A DNA stretch of 64,000 nucleotides. It comes from Deinococcus aerolatus (lineage in GTDB: Bacteria; Deinococcota; Deinococci; Deinococcales; Deinococcaceae). Each line of letters starts with the position of its first letter. The first letter of the stretch is position 1. Both the position numbers and the translations under genes were made by a program. The stretch spans positions 114,501 to 178,500 of the forward strand of contig NZ_BMOL01000001.1 in NCBI RefSeq assembly GCF_014647055.1. Reading direction: 5' to 3'. A model generated the notes under the pieces. The model saw nothing but the letters and a program-made list of their open reading frames with translations, searched no databases and had not been told where the DNA came from. This document shows, one piece after another, positions 1 to 13,973 of this stretch.

Positions 1-747
1 CCCGTGGAGCTGCTGGAGATTGACAACGACGCGGTGAGGGAGTCGCAGATCGCGCGGCTGAATCGGGTGAAAGCCGAGCGTGATCCGGAGGCTGTCAAGT
101 TTGCCCTGGACGCGCTGGAAAACGCCGCCCGCACCGGAGACGGCAACCTGCTGGCCCTGTCGGTGGAAGCCATGCGCGCCCGCTGCACGGTGGGTGAGGT
201 GTCGGACGCCCTGGAACGGGTGTGGGGCCGCCACAGCGCCGAGGTCCGTACCCTGAGCGGCGTGTACGCCCAGGGCTACGCCGGGGACGAGGGCTTCGCG
301 GCCCTGCAGGGCGACATTGAGGCCTTTGCCGAGGCCGAGGGCCGCCGCCCGCGCATGCTGGTGGTCAAGATGGGGCAGGACGGCCACGACCGGGGCGCCA
401 AGGTGATCGCCACCGGCTTTGCCGATCTGGGCTTCGACGTGGACGTGGGCCCGCTGTTCCAGACCCCCGACGAGGCCGCGCGGCAGGCCGTGGAGAACGA
501 CGTGCATGTGATCGGCGTCAGCTCTCAGGCGGCGGGGCATAAAACGTTGATTCCGCAACTGATCGCTGCGTTGAAGGCTCAGGACGCGGGCGACATTCTG
601 GTGATCGCAGGCGGCGTGATTCCCCAGCAGGATTACGCGGCGCTGCGTGAAGCGGGTGTGGCTGGGATCTTCGGCCCCGGCACCCCGATCCTGACCAGCG
701 CGCGCGAGGTGCTGCGGCTGTTGCGACAGCGGAATAGCGATAGATGA
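1..747 (+). CDS. Methylmalonyl-CoA mutase, C-terminal part (5' end outside window)
   Basis: The open frame runs off the left edge; 248 residues are visible, about the last third of a typical 700-residue mutase large subunit. Residues 126-131 read DGHDRG, the DxHxxG cobalamin motif whose His (about residue 128) is the lower cobalt ligand; the later VSSQ and AGGVIPQQD segments complete the B12-binding Rossmann fold. The enzyme interconverts methylmalonyl-CoA and succinyl-CoA in propionate, odd-chain and branched-chain breakdown. The GTG at position 4 is only the first possible start inside the window and is not the real one. The mutase GTPase chaperone MeaB lies 0.9 kb downstream on the same strand, which supports the assignment. 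A stand-alone B12-binding subunit is possible but less likely, because the helical linker before the B12 domain is present. Confidence 0.9.
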   Translation, partial: PVELLEIDNDAVRESQIARLNRVKAERDPEAVKFALDALENAARTGDGNLLALSVEAMRARCTVGEVSDALERVWGRHSAEVRTLSGVYAQGYAGDEGFAALQGDIEAFAEAEGRRPRMLVVKMGQDGHDRGAKVIATGFADLGFDVDVGPLFQTPDEAARQAVENDVHVIGVSSQAAGHKTLIPQLIAALKAQDAGDILVIAGGVIPQQDYAALREAGVAGIFGPGTPILTSAREVLRLLRQRNSDR

Positions 748-755
748 TTACGCCC

Positions 756-784
756 TTGACAGAATGAGCATTGTGGGCTAAGCT
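756..784 (+). promoter_or_regulatory. Putative sigma-70 type promoter of the VOC gene
   Basis: TTGACA at 756-761 is followed after 17 nt by TAAGCT at 779-784. A good ribosome site (AGGAGG, about 807-812) sits before the ATG at 820, so this gene has a normal leader, unlike many neighbours. Confidence 0.55.
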
Positions 785-819
785 GCTGTTGAAGCCCAAT
801 TCAACAGGAGGCACAACCC

Positions 820-1617
820 ATGTTCCAGCCGCAGACGTTCGCCCCCGTCGTGCCACCGCCCATTGCTGCGGGAGAACCCATCTGGGTGGATCTCATCACG
901 CCTGCGCCGCAGGCAGCGCGCGACTTTTACGCCGCCCTGTTCGGCTGGGAATATCAGCTCTGGGAGGAGATGGGCGGGTATGCCACTGCCCACCGTGCGG
1001 GCAATAAGGTGGCCGGCATCTCGCCGCCGCCGCCGCAAGGGCTGAAGGGCTCCCCCGGTTGGCGGGTCAGCTTCGCCAGCGAAGACATTCACGCCGATGC
1101 CGCACGCATCGCAGCGCTGGGTGGACACACCGAGTCTGGCCCGATGCAGATCGGCAATCAGGGTCACATGGGCCAGTTCAGCGATCCCGACGGGGCCTCC
1201 TTCGGGCTGTGGCAGGATGATCGGCACGGCGGCTTCGCGGCGTATGACGGGCCGGGCCGCCTGGTCTGGGCCGAGGTGAACACCCGCAATGCCGAAGGTG
1301 CCGTGGACTTCTACGCCTCAGTGCTCGGGGCCACCAGCACCCCAATGCCCCAGGGGACCTACCATACCCTGCAACACGGCGGGCAGTCCTTCGCGGGCGT
1401 GTCGGGCAACGCGCAGAACTGGAACGCCGTGGGCGCAGCAGGCTGGATGGTGTATTTCTACGCCGACGACGTGGACCAGACTGTGCAGCGGGCCGAACAG
1501 GCTGGAGGCAAGGTGCTGGTGCCCCCCTTCGACATGGATTTTGGCCGCATGGCCGTGCTGTCCGATCCGGCGGGCGCGGTCTTCTCGGTCATGAATCCGC
1601 GGCCGGCGGGCGCGTAG
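820..1617 (+). CDS. Two-domain VOC (glyoxalase-superfamily) protein
   Basis: A 265-residue cytosolic protein built from two tandem VOC modules (about 18-130 and 145-260). Each has the family pattern of an early FYxxLFGW-type helix start and a late DPDGA/DPAGA turn before the last strand. The size and double domain fit the CFP-30B/27-kDa-antigen type of VOC protein, whose substrate is not known. Although it lies between methylmalonyl-CoA mutase and MeaB, it is not an obvious methylmalonyl-CoA epimerase, which is a single-module protein of about 140 residues. AGGAGG 8 nt before the ATG fixes the start. It is separated from meaB by a probable terminator. Confidence 0.85.
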   Translation: MFQPQTFAPVVPPPIAAGEPIWVDLITPAPQAARDFYAALFGWEYQLWEEMGGYATAHRAGNKVAGISPPPPQGLKGSPGWRVSFASEDIHADAARIAALGGHTESGPMQIGNQGHMGQFSDPDGASFGLWQDDRHGGFAAYDGPGRLVWAEVNTRNAEGAVDFYASVLGATSTPMPQGTYHTLQHGGQSFAGVSGNAQNWNAVGAAGWMVYFYADDVDQTVQRAEQAGGKVLVPPFDMDFGRMAVLSDPAGAVFSVMNPRPAGA

Positions 1618-1628
1618 ACCGTCCAGTC

Positions 1629-1663
1629 CCCCACCGCCCCGCCCAAGTGGTGGGGCTTTCTCT
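1629..1663 (+). terminator. Probable intrinsic terminator after the VOC gene
   Basis: CCCCACC (1629-1635) pairs with GGTGGGG (1649-1655) and is followed by the pyrimidine run CTTTCTCT. The stem is only 7 bp. Confidence 0.5.
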
Positions 1664-1668
1664 ATGAT
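1663..1668 (+). promoter_or_regulatory. Leaderless -10 box for meaB
   Basis: TATGAT ends 7 nt before the ATG at 1676. It overlaps an upstream ATG (1664), which therefore would lie inside the promoter. Confidence 0.65.
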
Positions 1669-1675
1669 TGGGCGC

Positions 1676-2620
1676 ATGTCCGTCCATCCCCTCGCTGCGC
1701 CCCTCTTGGCCGGCAGCCGCCGCGCGCTGGCCCGCGCCATCACCCTGAGCGAGTCCACCCGCGCCGATCACGAGGCGCAGGCCCAGCAGCTGCTTTCGGA
1801 AGTTGCGCCGCATGCCGGGCAGTCCATTCGGGTGGGACTGACCGGGGTCCCGGGCGTGGGCAAGTCCACCTTTATCGAGGCGCTGGGTGTCCATCTGGCC
1901 GATGCGGGGCGCCGGGTGGCGGTGCTGGCGGTGGACCCCAGCAGCGCCCGCACCGGCGGCAGCATCATGGGCGACAAGACCCGGATGCCCCGGCTGACCG
2001 TCCATCCGGGCGCCTACATCCGTCCCAGCCCGGCGGGGGGCAATCTGGGCGGCGTGGCCCGGCGCACCCGCGAGGCCATCACGCTGTGCGAGGCGGCAGG
2101 CTACGACACGGTGTTGGTGGAGACCGTAGGCGTGGGCCAGAGTGAGACGCAGGTGGCTGCCATGACCGATCTGTTCGTGCTGCTCACGTTGCCCAACGCC
2201 GGGGACGAATTGCAGGGCATCAAGCGCGGGATCATGGAACTGGCCGACGTGTGCGTGGTGAACAAGGCCGACAGCGCCCCGAAGGCGGCGGTGCGCGCCC
2301 AGACTGAGCTGCGCGCCGCCCTGCGGCTGCTGACCCCACACGACGCCCCCTGGCGGCCCCGTGCGCTGCGGGCCTCCGCCCTGACCGGCGAGGGCGTGCC
2401 GGAGGTGTGGGCAGCGGTACTGGACTACGTGGCGGAGATAGATGTGACGGCCAAGCGCCGCACCCAGACCGCCCAGTGGTTCGACGAGCTGCTGCGCGAG
2501 GCGGCCTGGAGAACCTTCCGGGACAGCCTGGATCTGCACAGACTCCAGCAGCTTCGCGCCGAGGTGGAGGCCGGAACCCTCACGGCCATTCAGGGTGTGG
2601 CCGCGCTCACGGCCCGCTGA
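1676..2620 (+). CDS. meaB: Methylmalonyl-CoA mutase-associated GTPase MeaB
   Basis: A 314-residue P-loop GTPase of the MeaB/ArgK family. It loads and protects the B12 cofactor of methylmalonyl-CoA mutase, encoded at the left edge of the window. The Walker A loop GVPGVGKST is at residues 57-65; [20 protein letters not shown] is the family switch region, [10 protein letters not shown] follows, and NKAD is the guanine-recognition motif. The C-terminal helices provide the dimerisation arm. The ATG at 1664 is in frame, but it lies inside the TATGAT box, so I take the ATG at 1676. The 3' end overlaps the convergent glycosylase gene by 14 bp. Confidence 0.93.
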   Translation: MSVHPLAAPLLAGSRRALARAITLSESTRADHEAQAQQLLSEVAPHAGQSIRVGLTGVPGVGKSTFIEALGVHLADAGRRVAVLAVDPSSARTGGSIMGDKTRMPRLTVHPGAYIRPSPAGGNLGGVARRTREAITLCEAAGYDTVLVETVGVGQSETQVAAMTDLFVLLTLPNAGDELQGIKRGIMELADVCVVNKADSAPKAAVRAQTELRAALRLLTPHDAPWRPRALRASALTGEGVPEVWAAVLDYVAEIDVTAKRRTQTAQWFDELLREAAWRTFRDSLDLHRLQQLRAEVEAGTLTAIQGVAALTAR

Positions 2621-3257
2621 GACCGGTCTCGGTGGTCGCCGCGCTCGGTTTGCCCGGCGACACCCATGGGTTGCCCCGCAGCAGAAAACGCCAGGGCAGA
2701 TCAGCCCCCCGGCGCAGGCCCACGCGGGCCGTAACTTCCACTTCCGAATCCGGCACCGCCTGACCCGGCAGGATGTAGAAAGCTGGAGTGTCAACCGGCT
2801 GGCCGGCCAGTTCCGGCGTCAATCCCAGCGCCGTCACCAGCTTGGCGGGGCCATTGCTCAGGTCTAGCGCGCGTCTGACGGACCGCAACTCGCGCATCCG
2901 CGCCTCGCTCAGCAGCGGCTCGGCGGCCCGAATCAGGATGGACGCCTGCACCCCGGAGGGGCGGCAGACCACGTTGAGCAGCGCCTGCCGGTAGGCGTGG
3001 TGGAAGTACACGCGGCCCGGTTCGCCGCCCATCGCCGCCGCCGCGCCGGGCAGCCGTGCGATCACATGGCAGCTGGGGTCACGCGGGCAGTCGTACCCCT
3101 CGGTTTCGACGATGCGGGCGGCCAGCACCGCGCCATCCTCCAGTACGCGCACCAGCACCGCGCCCATCAGCGAACGCGCCACGTCCACCGGGTCACCCGC
3201 AAAGGCCTCCGGCTTCAGTGCCCGATCATGGCCGACGTCCACGACGGAAAAGGACAT
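2607..3257 (-). CDS. 3-methyladenine (alkyladenine) DNA glycosylase, AAG/MPG family
   Basis: A 216-residue monofunctional base-excision glycosylase that removes alkylated purines such as 3-methyladenine and hypoxanthine. Family marks are ARIVETEGY (with the Glu that activates water), DPSCHV, the [16 protein letters not shown] segment and ILIRAAEPL, then the NGPAKL motif and the GNPWVS C-terminal loop. Length is normal for a bacterial AAG. The start is ATG 3257, 7 nt downstream of a TACGCT box on the minus strand, with no ribosome site: a leaderless transcript. It converges on and overlaps meaB by 14 bp. Confidence 0.9.
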   Translation of the reverse strand: MSFSVVDVGHDRALKPEAFAGDPVDVARSLMGAVLVRVLEDGAVLAARIVETEGYDCPRDPSCHVIARLPGAAAAMGGEPGRVYFHHAYRQALLNVVCRPSGVQASILIRAAEPLLSEARMRELRSVRRALDLSNGPAKLVTALGLTPELAGQPVDTPAFYILPGQAVPDSEVEVTARVGLRRGADLPWRFLLRGNPWVSPGKPSAATTETGLSGP

Positions 3258-3264
3258 GCCCCGC

Positions 3265-3270
3265 AGCGTA
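3265..3270 (-). promoter_or_regulatory. Leaderless -10 box for the AAG glycosylase gene
   Basis: TACGCT on the minus strand, 7 nt before ATG 3257. Confidence 0.6.
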
Positions 3271-3402
3271 GGGGGCAGGCGTGCCCGTCTGTGCAGCGCG
3301 GCTTACGCAATCTGCTGCAGCGGGCCGCAACCTCAACATTGGGTGATGCTCTTCTCAACGGCGGGTTATCTCCCATCCAACCAGACGGTCATCTGGCGGG
3401 CC

Positions 3403-3408
3403 TAGCCT
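3403..3408 (+). promoter_or_regulatory. Leaderless -10 box for the DUF2171 gene
   Basis: TAGCCT, 6 nt before ATG 3415. The intervening GGAGGC could also act as a very close ribosome site. Confidence 0.55.
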
Positions 3409-3414
3409 GGAGGC

Positions 3415-3690
3415 ATGACACAGAATCAGAACATGGAGGCCGGTCAGATCACGGACCGCATCGCCGAACAGCTTAAGGCCCGGCTGGATCAGGGGGGTGA
3501 GCACCTGCAGGTTGTGGACAGAAATGGCGAGCATGTCGGTACCCTGGACCATCTGGACGGCGACAGGATCAAGCTGACCAAAAGTGACAGCAGCGACGGC
3601 CAGCACCATTACGTGCCACTGTCGCAGGTGGAGAGCATGGACAATGTGGCTGTCCACCTGAACGTTACCCGCGAAGACGCGATGAAGTAA
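3415..3690 (+). CDS. DUF2171 domain protein
   Basis: A 91-residue soluble acidic protein. The central part ([20 protein letters not shown], then KLTKSD and [12 protein letters not shown]) matches the DUF2171/PRC-barrel-like pattern: a short all-beta barrel with a V-x-D-x-x-G-x-x-V-G-x-L signature. DUF2171 proteins are common in Deinococcus and are of unknown function. The N-terminal 30 residues form an amphipathic helix. It lies upstream of amylosucrase but is separated from it by a probable terminator and a promoter, so co-transcription is doubtful. Confidence 0.8.
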   Translation: MTQNQNMEAGQITDRIAEQLKARLDQGGEHLQVVDRNGEHVGTLDHLDGDRIKLTKSDSSDGQHHYVPLSQVESMDNVAVHLNVTREDAMK

Positions 3691-3706
3691 TTCCAATCTG
3701 AACCAG

Positions 3707-3738
3707 AGGCGGTGGAGCGATCTGCCGCCTTCTCTTTT
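3707..3738 (+). terminator. Possible terminator after the DUF2171 gene
   Basis: AGGCGG (3707-3712) pairs with CCGCCT (3725-3730), followed by TCTCTTTTCTT. Short stem, long loop. Confidence 0.5.
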
Positions 3739-3768
3739 CTTGTCGCTGCATGCCTATGGCCAGAGGTG

Positions 3769-3798
3769 TTGGAAACACTTCCATTCACACCGTATGCT
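3769..3798 (+). promoter_or_regulatory. Putative amylosucrase promoter
   Basis: TTGGAA and TATGCT (3793-3798) are separated by 18 nt; GGGAGA follows as ribosome site before the ATG at 3809. The expected leader is only a few nucleotides long. Confidence 0.5.
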
Positions 3799-3808
3799 GG
3801 GAGACACT

Positions 3809-5775
<1,967 letters not shown>

Positions 5776-5779
<4 letters not shown>

Positions 5780-5979
5780 CCGATCCACAAACACCCCCAG
5801 GGAAGGCCCGCACCAGCGTGCCCACTGAGGCCCTGCTGCGCGCCGTGCGCGACGCCGCTGAACGTCTGACCCGCTTCTCCCGTGACCCGGAGGTGCGCCG
5901 CGAGGCTGGAAACGTGGCTCAGGCCGTGGGACGGTTGCTGGAAGCCATTCGCAACGCGGGAGCCGGGAAGGGACGCTAG
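5776..5979 (+). CDS. Small conserved-type hypothetical protein coupled to amylosucrase
   Basis: A 67-residue charged protein starting at the ATG that overlaps the amylosucrase stop (ATGA), so translation is probably coupled. Residues 15-60 form one long predicted amphipathic helix rich in Arg, Ala and Glu; no known domain, signal peptide or membrane segment is apparent. Function unknown; the overlap suggests a role or stoichiometry tied to amylosucrase, which is inference only. Confidence 0.65.
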
Positions 5980-6090
5980 CACCCGCCTGATCTTCCCTCC
6001 TCTCCCCCGCAGGTGACCGAAATGATCACGGGTGGGGGTTGCTGATGCTGAACTGCTGAACACACCCCGCCCCCTCCACTTCCCCACCAC

Positions 6091-6119
6091 AAAAAGCCCT
6101 CTTCACCGGGAAGAGGGCT
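6091..6119 (-). terminator. Intrinsic terminator of clpC
   Basis: A perfect 9-bp stem (6095-6103 with 6111-6119), 7-nt loop, and an A-run at 6091-6095 that reads as U5 on the minus strand. It lies between the convergent small gene and clpC. Confidence 0.85.
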
Positions 6120-6136
6120 GAGGGCAACAGCGTATC

Positions 6137-8374
<2,238 letters not shown>

Positions 8375-8413
8375 GGAAGACCCCCAGGGGGCGGAGGGCG
8401 CACATTCGCGCGT

Positions 8414-8440
8414 GGCTCGTTCAAACGGGGCTCGTTCAAA
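8414..8440 (-). repeat. Direct repeat upstream of clpC
   Basis: GGCTCGTTCAAA occurs twice (8414-8425 and 8429-8440), period 15 bp, in the 5' region of clpC. It may be a regulator site or just local duplication. Confidence 0.5.
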
Positions 8441-8613
8441 GCAGGGTGGGCCAAAACAGGGTGAGCAGAAAGCAGATTCGGGGTGGACGGACAGTTTGAG
8501 TCTAAAGCATCCCTCCCGGTGCACACGCGCCCAAACTTACGTTCTGGCCTGCGCGAACTGTAGTCCTTCCCGCCTGACGGCCGTCTTTCACAGGGCCCGG
8601 CGCCCGCGCCCGC

Positions 8614-8619
8614 TACCCT
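8614..8619 (+). promoter_or_regulatory. Leaderless -10 box for the CMD gene
   Basis: TACCCT, 7 nt before ATG 8627, no ribosome site. Confidence 0.65.
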
Positions 8620-8626
8620 GTCTGGC

Positions 8627-9025
8627 ATGACCGACACCGAAGGCCACATGGACCCATCCCGCCCGCAGGACCGCGCCAGGAGGGTGATTTTTGGTTCCCA
8701 GCACGACCGCATCCTGGAGCGCCTGCAGGGCCTGGACCCTGCCCTGGCCGCCCACATTCAGGATTTTGCCTACGACACCGTGTACGAGCAGTCGGCGCTG
8801 GACCTGAAGACGCAGGAGCTGATCGCATGTGCGCTGCTGGTCTCGCTAGGCAGCCCGCCGGAACTGCGGACCCACCTGCGCGGCGCCCTGAACGCCGGGG
8901 CGACGGAGCAGGAAGTTCGGGGCGCGCTGATGATGTGCGTGCCCTATCTGGGATTCCCGCGTGCGGTGGCCGGCTTCGAGGCGCTCAAAAGCCATCTGGA
9001 TGCTCAGGAGACCAAAAAAGGGTGA
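8627..9025 (+). CDS. Carboxymuconolactone decarboxylase / AhpD-like protein
   Basis: A 132-residue all-helical protein. The core ([17 protein letters not shown], then [34 protein letters not shown]) matches the CMD/AhpD family helical bundle. The redox CxxC of true AhpD is absent (only one Cys at the equivalent helix), so alkylhydroperoxidase activity is unlikely; a lactone decarboxylase-like or dehydratase role is more probable, with the substrate unknown. It is transcribed divergently from clpC and converges on the outer-membrane protein gene 39 bp further on. Confidence 0.82.
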   Translation: MTDTEGHMDPSRPQDRARRVIFGSQHDRILERLQGLDPALAAHIQDFAYDTVYEQSALDLKTQELIACALLVSLGSPPELRTHLRGALNAGATEQEVRGALMMCVPYLGFPRAVAGFEALKSHLDAQETKKG

Positions 9026-9064
9026 ACGGGCCGCAGCCTGTCCACCCCATTTCAAGACCTCAGC

Positions 9065-9724
9065 TCAGAACATGTACTTGATGCCCAGACGGGCCTTAAA
9101 GTTGGTGCCGGGGCGCACGAAGCGGTTATTGAAATCGTTGTAATTAGCGTCGCCCGTAGCGTAGGAGTCACTCGTCGGTCCCGCAGCGGTGTTGGTCTTG
9201 CGGTCAATCGTTGACTTGAAGAAATAGTCCGCGCCCAGATCGCCCACCAAGCTCAGGTTGCCCGTCAGGGCGTAGCTGGCCATCGCACCTGCTCCCAGAC
9301 CAAAGGAGTTGCTGGAGTATGTGGTGGTCAGACCAGAGCCGTAGTCCTCGGTGCCCTTGAACATGCCGTAACGAGCGCCTCCGTAGACCATTGTGTCGAT
9401 GCCGGGGGCCACTTCGCCCAGACCGTAGGTACCGTCCACGGAAATTACCGTAGCGCTCCCGCTCTCGGTGGCTCCAGCCGCCTTGTATCCCGAGAAGGGG
9501 CCAGCACCAATGTCACTCGAATCGCGGATCGAATCGCTAGGACGGGTATAGGCCACGCCCACCTTGATGCCCACCGGACCCACCACGTTGGGCGCGTGCA
9601 CAAACGCCTCGCCGCTCAGGCCGCCCGCATAGCCGCCGGTCAAGCCGAGTTCGATGTTGTTAAAAGACTGTGCGGCGGCCGTTGCGGCGGCAGCAAGAAT
9701 CGTCAGGGAGATCAGCTTCTTCAT
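9065..9724 (-). CDS. Outer-membrane beta-barrel protein, secreted
   Basis: A 219-residue protein with a clear signal peptide (MKKLISLTILAAAATAAAQ, cleavage about residue 18-19). The mature part alternates polar and aromatic residues in short Gly-rich strands (GGARYGMFKG, GLGAGAMASYAL, GDLGADYFF) and ends in RLGIKYMF, the terminal aromatic expected of an outer-membrane barrel. It looks like an OmpW/porin-sized 8-strand barrel, but no family could be named. No ribosome site is evident. A CATGAG-N5-CTCATG dyad lies 23 bp upstream of the start. Confidence 0.75.
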   Translation of the reverse strand: MKKLISLTILAAAATAAAQSFNNIELGLTGGYAGGLSGEAFVHAPNVVGPVGIKVGVAYTRPSDSIRDSSDIGAGPFSGYKAAGATESGSATVISVDGTYGLGEVAPGIDTMVYGGARYGMFKGTEDYGSGLTTTYSSNSFGLGAGAMASYALTGNLSLVGDLGADYFFKSTIDRKTNTAAGPTSDSYATGDANYNDFNNRFVRPGTNFKARLGIKYMF

Positions 9725-9746
9725 GTTTCATAGCGTCGGCGCTGAA

Positions 9747-9763
9747 CATGAGAATGCCTCATG
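9747..9763. promoter_or_regulatory. Perfect dyad upstream of the outer-membrane protein gene
   Basis: CATGAG-N5-CTCATG, 17 bp, 23 bp from the start codon at 9724. A candidate operator. Confidence 0.5.
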
Positions 9764-9917
9764 CTCTGGTTGACGACGGGTTTAGACTGCGGCGAATGTG
9801 GGGGGTGTCCCTACCGTAGGAACGGCTCAGGGGCTCTTTGTGCCCTTTGCCCGCCTACTGCTTACCCGCCTGTTTCAGAATGAAGGGCCGCAAAGGCCTT
9901 ATGCTCTTGCCGAAGAG

Positions 9918-9945
9918 TTGCTGTTAAACTTGGACCGAGTTTAAT
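9918..9945 (+). promoter_or_regulatory. Putative etf promoter
   Basis: TTGCTG (9918-9923), 16 nt, TTTAAT (9940-9945) in an AT-rich patch. Start codon 9998 has its own ribosome site. Confidence 0.45.
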
Positions 9946-9997
9946 TTTACTGGCGGGTTCATGACGCTGCTGAACCGGCCCACACCCTGGAGGTTGC

Positions 9998-10755
9998 ATG
10001 AAAATTTTAACCCTAGTCCGGCAGGTTCCCGACGCTGAAGCGCGTGTCAAGGTCAGTGGTGACCGCGTTGATCTGGACGGCACCACGCTGGTGATCGACG
10101 GCATGGACGAGTACGGCGTGGAAGAGGCCCTGCGCCTGCGCGAGGGCGGCGCCAACGTGGAAGACATCGTGGCGCTGGCCGTCGGCCCCAAGAAGGTCGA
10201 AGACGCGCTGCGTACCGCCCTGGCGATGGGCGTGGACCGCGCCATTCACATCGAGACCGACGAGCGTCTCGACGCCGTGTCCCTGAGCAAGATCGTGGCG
10301 CAGGTGGCGCAGGCCGAGGGCACGAGCCTGATTCTGCTGGGCGGCCAGGAAGCCGACTGGGATTCCCAAGCCCTGGGGGCCGCCAGCGCCGAACGCCTGG
10401 GCTGGCCCCAGCTGACCTGGACCAACGAGCTGAGCGCCGACGGCGACACCCTGACCGGCCGCCACGACGTGGACGACGGCAACGAGGGCTTTAAAGTCAG
10501 TCTGCCGGCCGTGATCACCGCCCAGCAGGGCCTGAACGAGCCGCGTTACCCCACGCTGCCCAACATCATGAAGGCCAAGAAAAAGGAGCTGCGCAAGGAC
10601 GAACTGGGCAGCTACGACGTGCAGCCGGGCGTCCAGTACCTGGGTGCGGAAATTCAGACCCGCGCCCGCCTCAACCGGATGATCGACGGCAAGGATCCGC
10701 AGGCCGCCGCCGAACAGCTGCTCGACCTCCTGCGAAACGAAGCGAAGGTGCTGGC

Positions 10756-10759
<4 letters not shown>
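9998..10759 (+). CDS. etfB: Electron transfer flavoprotein beta subunit
   Basis: A 253-residue ETF small subunit (FixA family). It binds AMP and, with EtfA, carries electrons from acyl-CoA dehydrogenases to the quinone pool. The N-terminus [17 protein letters not shown], the [21 protein letters not shown] segment, [13 protein letters not shown] and the C-terminal recognition loop [15 protein letters not shown] are typical. GGAGG lies 7 nt before the ATG. The stop overlaps the etfA start (ATGA), so the two are co-translated. Confidence 0.95.
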
Positions 10760-11706
<947 letters not shown>

Positions 11707-11735
11707 GTCCGGCTGCACCGCCCGGAGCCCCACAG

Positions 11736-11780
11736 GACTGGCCGCCCCTCTTCGGAACGGGGCGGCCGGTCTTGTTTTTT
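11736..11780 (+). terminator. Strong intrinsic terminator of the etfBA operon
   Basis: A 13-bp stem (11736-11748 with 11759-11771, one G-U pair), 10-nt loop with a central UUCG, then TTGTTTTTT. Confidence 0.93.
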
Positions 11781-11887
11781 GAACAGGACAGCCGGCCCGG
11801 CCACGTTGGCCTGAAAGAGTTCTGCGAGATGGCAGGCGGCACAGTGGGGGTGAGGGCAGGTCACGCGGCCCTCAAAGGACCCCACCC

Positions 11888-12103
11888 TTGGATCTCGTCA
11901 CCTGCCTCCAGACCTCGGCGCTGGCCGGGGGCCGTGAACACCTGATCGTCGGTGCGGCCTGTGCCGTCACCATCGCCTCGCTGGGCTTCGGCGTGCAGCG
12001 CGGGGTGGTTCAGCGCATCATGGTGGGCGTGCTGTTCGCCTTTGTGCTGCTGCTGCTGCTGGGCAGCGTGTATGTGGACTGCCTGGGGCCGGCCCTGTTC
12101 TAG
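11888..12103 (+). CDS. Small two-span membrane protein (hypothetical)
   Basis: A 71-residue frame from a TTG, with AAAGGA about 8 nt upstream. Two hydrophobic stretches (about 20-37 and 44-61) would make a hairpin in the membrane, with a Cys near each end. No family recognised. The non-ATG start and lack of a detectable promoter leave real doubt, but the hydrophobic pattern and ribosome site argue for a gene. Confidence 0.45.
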   Translation: MDLVTCLQTSALAGGREHLIVGAACAVTIASLGFGVQRGVVQRIMVGVLFAFVLLLLLGSVYVDCLGPALF

Positions 12104-12170
12104 CCCTCTGTGTTCTCGGTGTCCGCCGCAGTTTGTGCCTCCCTGCCCGCTGCCCCGCACCCCCAGCGGG

Positions 12171-12176
12171 TAGCAT
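12171..12176 (+). promoter_or_regulatory. Leaderless -10 box for the DUF2087 gene
   Basis: TAGCAT, 6 nt before ATG 12183. Confidence 0.6.
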
Positions 12177-12182
12177 GGGGCC

Positions 12183-12518
12183 ATGACCAAAAGCATCAAT
12201 GACTTTCAGGACGACCACGGCCGCATCACCGCCTGGCCCAGCAAACGCCGCCGCGTCCACCAGATGGCGATTCTGGACTACCTGACCGGCCTGTTCGAGC
12301 CGGGCGTGTCTTACAACCAGGGGCAGGTAGAGCGCGTGCTGGCTGATCACAGCACCCTGGAAGATCCCTCGGTCCTGCTGACCGAACTGCTGGACAGCGA
12401 GTACCTGGCGACTGCCGACGGCGCGTACTGGCGGGCGGACGGGCGGCCCGGCGTGAGCCCGGACACCGCAGGTGAATCTTCTGACGGGGTAGACATCAGC
12501 ATTGCCAAGAATGGCTAG
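12183..12518 (+). CDS. DUF2087 domain protein
   Basis: A 111-residue protein. The segment from [17 protein letters not shown] through [16 protein letters not shown] to [16 protein letters not shown] fits DUF2087, a winged-helix-like domain with a conserved Arg/Lys cluster and an ExxYLxRxxxxxYWR-type ending, often attached to acetyltransferases or regulators. Here it stands alone with a disordered 30-residue tail. It may bind nucleic acid; this is inference. The stop codon TAG forms the start of the TAGGGT box that precedes radA. Confidence 0.7.
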   Translation: MTKSINDFQDDHGRITAWPSKRRRVHQMAILDYLTGLFEPGVSYNQGQVERVLADHSTLEDPSVLLTELLDSEYLATADGAYWRADGRPGVSPDTAGESSDGVDISIAKNG

Positions 12519-12521
12519 GGT
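12516..12521 (+). promoter_or_regulatory. Possible leaderless -10 box for radA
   Basis: TAGGGT, 5 nt before GTG 12527, overlapping the stop codon of the upstream gene. Confidence 0.45.
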
Positions 12522-12526
12522 CCGGC

Positions 12527-13879
12527 GTGGCTAGAGTCACCACCAAATACGTCTGCAACAGCTGCGGCTACACCTCGGCCAAACCGCTGGGGCGCTGCCC
12601 GAACTGTCAGGCATGGAACTCGTTTGAAGAAGAGGTGCCGAGCGTCACCGGCGGCAAGGCGCGGGGCGGCGGGGCAGGCGGCTACGGCGGCGTCACGGGC
12701 GGCAAGCTCACGGCGCTGTCCACCGTCGGGCGGCGCGAGGAACCGCGCACCTCGTCAGGGATTGCGGAGCTGGACCGCGTGTTGGGCGGGGGGCTGGTGG
12801 CCGGGGGCGTCACTTTGATCGGCGGCGAGCCGGGCATCGGCAAGAGCACGCTGCTGCTGCAGGTCGCCGACAGCGTGGCGCGGGCGGGCGGCACCGTGCT
12901 GTACGTGGCGGGCGAGGAATCGCTGGAGCAGATCCGGCTGCGCGCCGACCGGCTGGGCGTCACCGCCGACATTCAGCTTACCCGCGACACCCGCGCCGAA
13001 CACATCGCCGCCCTGATGAACGAGCACCGGCCCGCGCTGTGCATCGTGGACAGCATCCAGACCGTCACCGTGGAGGGCGAGGGTGCGCCCGGCGGCGTGG
13101 CGCAGGTCCGCGACGGCACCTCCATGCTGACCCGCGCGGCCAAGGAAACCGGCACCGCCACCGTGCTGGTGGGCCACGTCACCAAGGACGGCACGGTGGC
13201 CGGGCCAAAAGTGATGGAACACATCGTGGACACCACGGTCTTTCTGGAGACGGTGGGCGCGTTCCGCCTGCTGCGCAGCGTCAAGAACCGCTTCGGACAG
13301 GCCGGTGAACTGGGCGTCTTCGAGATGCGCGGCGAGGGATTGATAGCCGTGGAAAACCCCAGCGCTGCCTTCCTGGCCGAGCGTCCGGTGGGCGTGCCGG
13401 GCAGCGTGGTGGCCGCCACCGTGGACGGCCAGCGCCCCATGCTGCTGGAAGTCCAGGCGCTGGCCAGCAAGACGCCGTACCCCAACGCCCGCCGTGTGGT
13501 GGTGGGCCTGGACCCGCGCCGGGTGGACGTGGTGCTGGCCGTGCTGGAACGCCGCCTGGACCTGACGCTGGGCGGGCTGGACATCTACGTGAACTTGGCG
13601 GGCGGCCTGAAGGTGCCTGATCCGGGGCTGGATCTGGCGGTGGCCCTGGCGGTCTACAGCGCCGTGGTGGGCCGCGCCCTGCCGGGGAACGTGGCGGTGT
13701 TCGGCGAGGTGGGCCTGGCCGGGGAAGTTCGCAGCACCGTGGCCTCGCAGCGCCGCGCCGAGGAGGCAGGCCGCGCCGGCTACAAGCGCCTGATCGTACC
13801 GCCGGGGCTGGATGGGCACGCGGGCGTGAAGAGCGTGGAGGAAGCGGTGGGGGTGGTGTGGCAGACGGCGAAGGCCTGA
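12527..13879 (+). CDS. radA: DNA repair protein RadA (Sms)
   Basis: A 450-residue RecA-like ATPase that drives branch migration during recombination. The N-terminal zinc finger uses C10, C13, C24 and C27; Walker [10 protein letters not shown] is residues 99-107; the RadA-specific [15 protein letters not shown] motif follows; the C-terminal Lon-protease-like domain (from about 290) contains [19 protein letters not shown] and [10 protein letters not shown]. In Deinococcus RadA acts with RecA in rebuilding fragmented chromosomes. GTG start 12527 keeps the zinc finger complete; no ribosome site, so it may be leaderless or coupled to the gene 8 bp upstream. Confidence 0.96.
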   Translation: MARVTTKYVCNSCGYTSAKPLGRCPNCQAWNSFEEEVPSVTGGKARGGGAGGYGGVTGGKLTALSTVGRREEPRTSSGIAELDRVLGGGLVAGGVTLIGGEPGIGKSTLLLQVADSVARAGGTVLYVAGEESLEQIRLRADRLGVTADIQLTRDTRAEHIAALMNEHRPALCIVDSIQTVTVEGEGAPGGVAQVRDGTSMLTRAAKETGTATVLVGHVTKDGTVAGPKVMEHIVDTTVFLETVGAFRLLRSVKNRFGQAGELGVFEMRGEGLIAVENPSAAFLAERPVGVPGSVVAATVDGQRPMLLEVQALASKTPYPNARRVVVGLDPRRVDVVLAVLERRLDLTLGGLDIYVNLAGGLKVPDPGLDLAVALAVYSAVVGRALPGNVAVFGEVGLAGEVRSTVASQRRAEEAGRAGYKRLIVPPGLDGHAGVKSVEEAVGVVWQTAKA

Positions 13880-13910
13880 GCCCCACCTCAACCTCCAGAC
13901 AGCAGGAACC

Positions 13911-13957
13911 TGTGGCGGTCTTGACGGGAAGCCTCCCGAACAGCCGCCACACATTTT
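13911..13957 (+). terminator. Probable terminator after radA
   Basis: Outer stem TGTGGCGG (13911-13918) with CCGCCACA (13944-13951) encloses an inner CGGGA/TCCCG hairpin; CATTTTG follows. Confidence 0.7.
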
Positions 13958-13973
13958 GAACTCGAAACATGCC

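Noticed and set aside
8375..8524. A 50-codon upstream extension of clpC
   Set aside because: Contains the 15-bp direct repeats and Cys/Pro-rich sequence unlike any Clp N-terminus; MNRYDD matches the family start.
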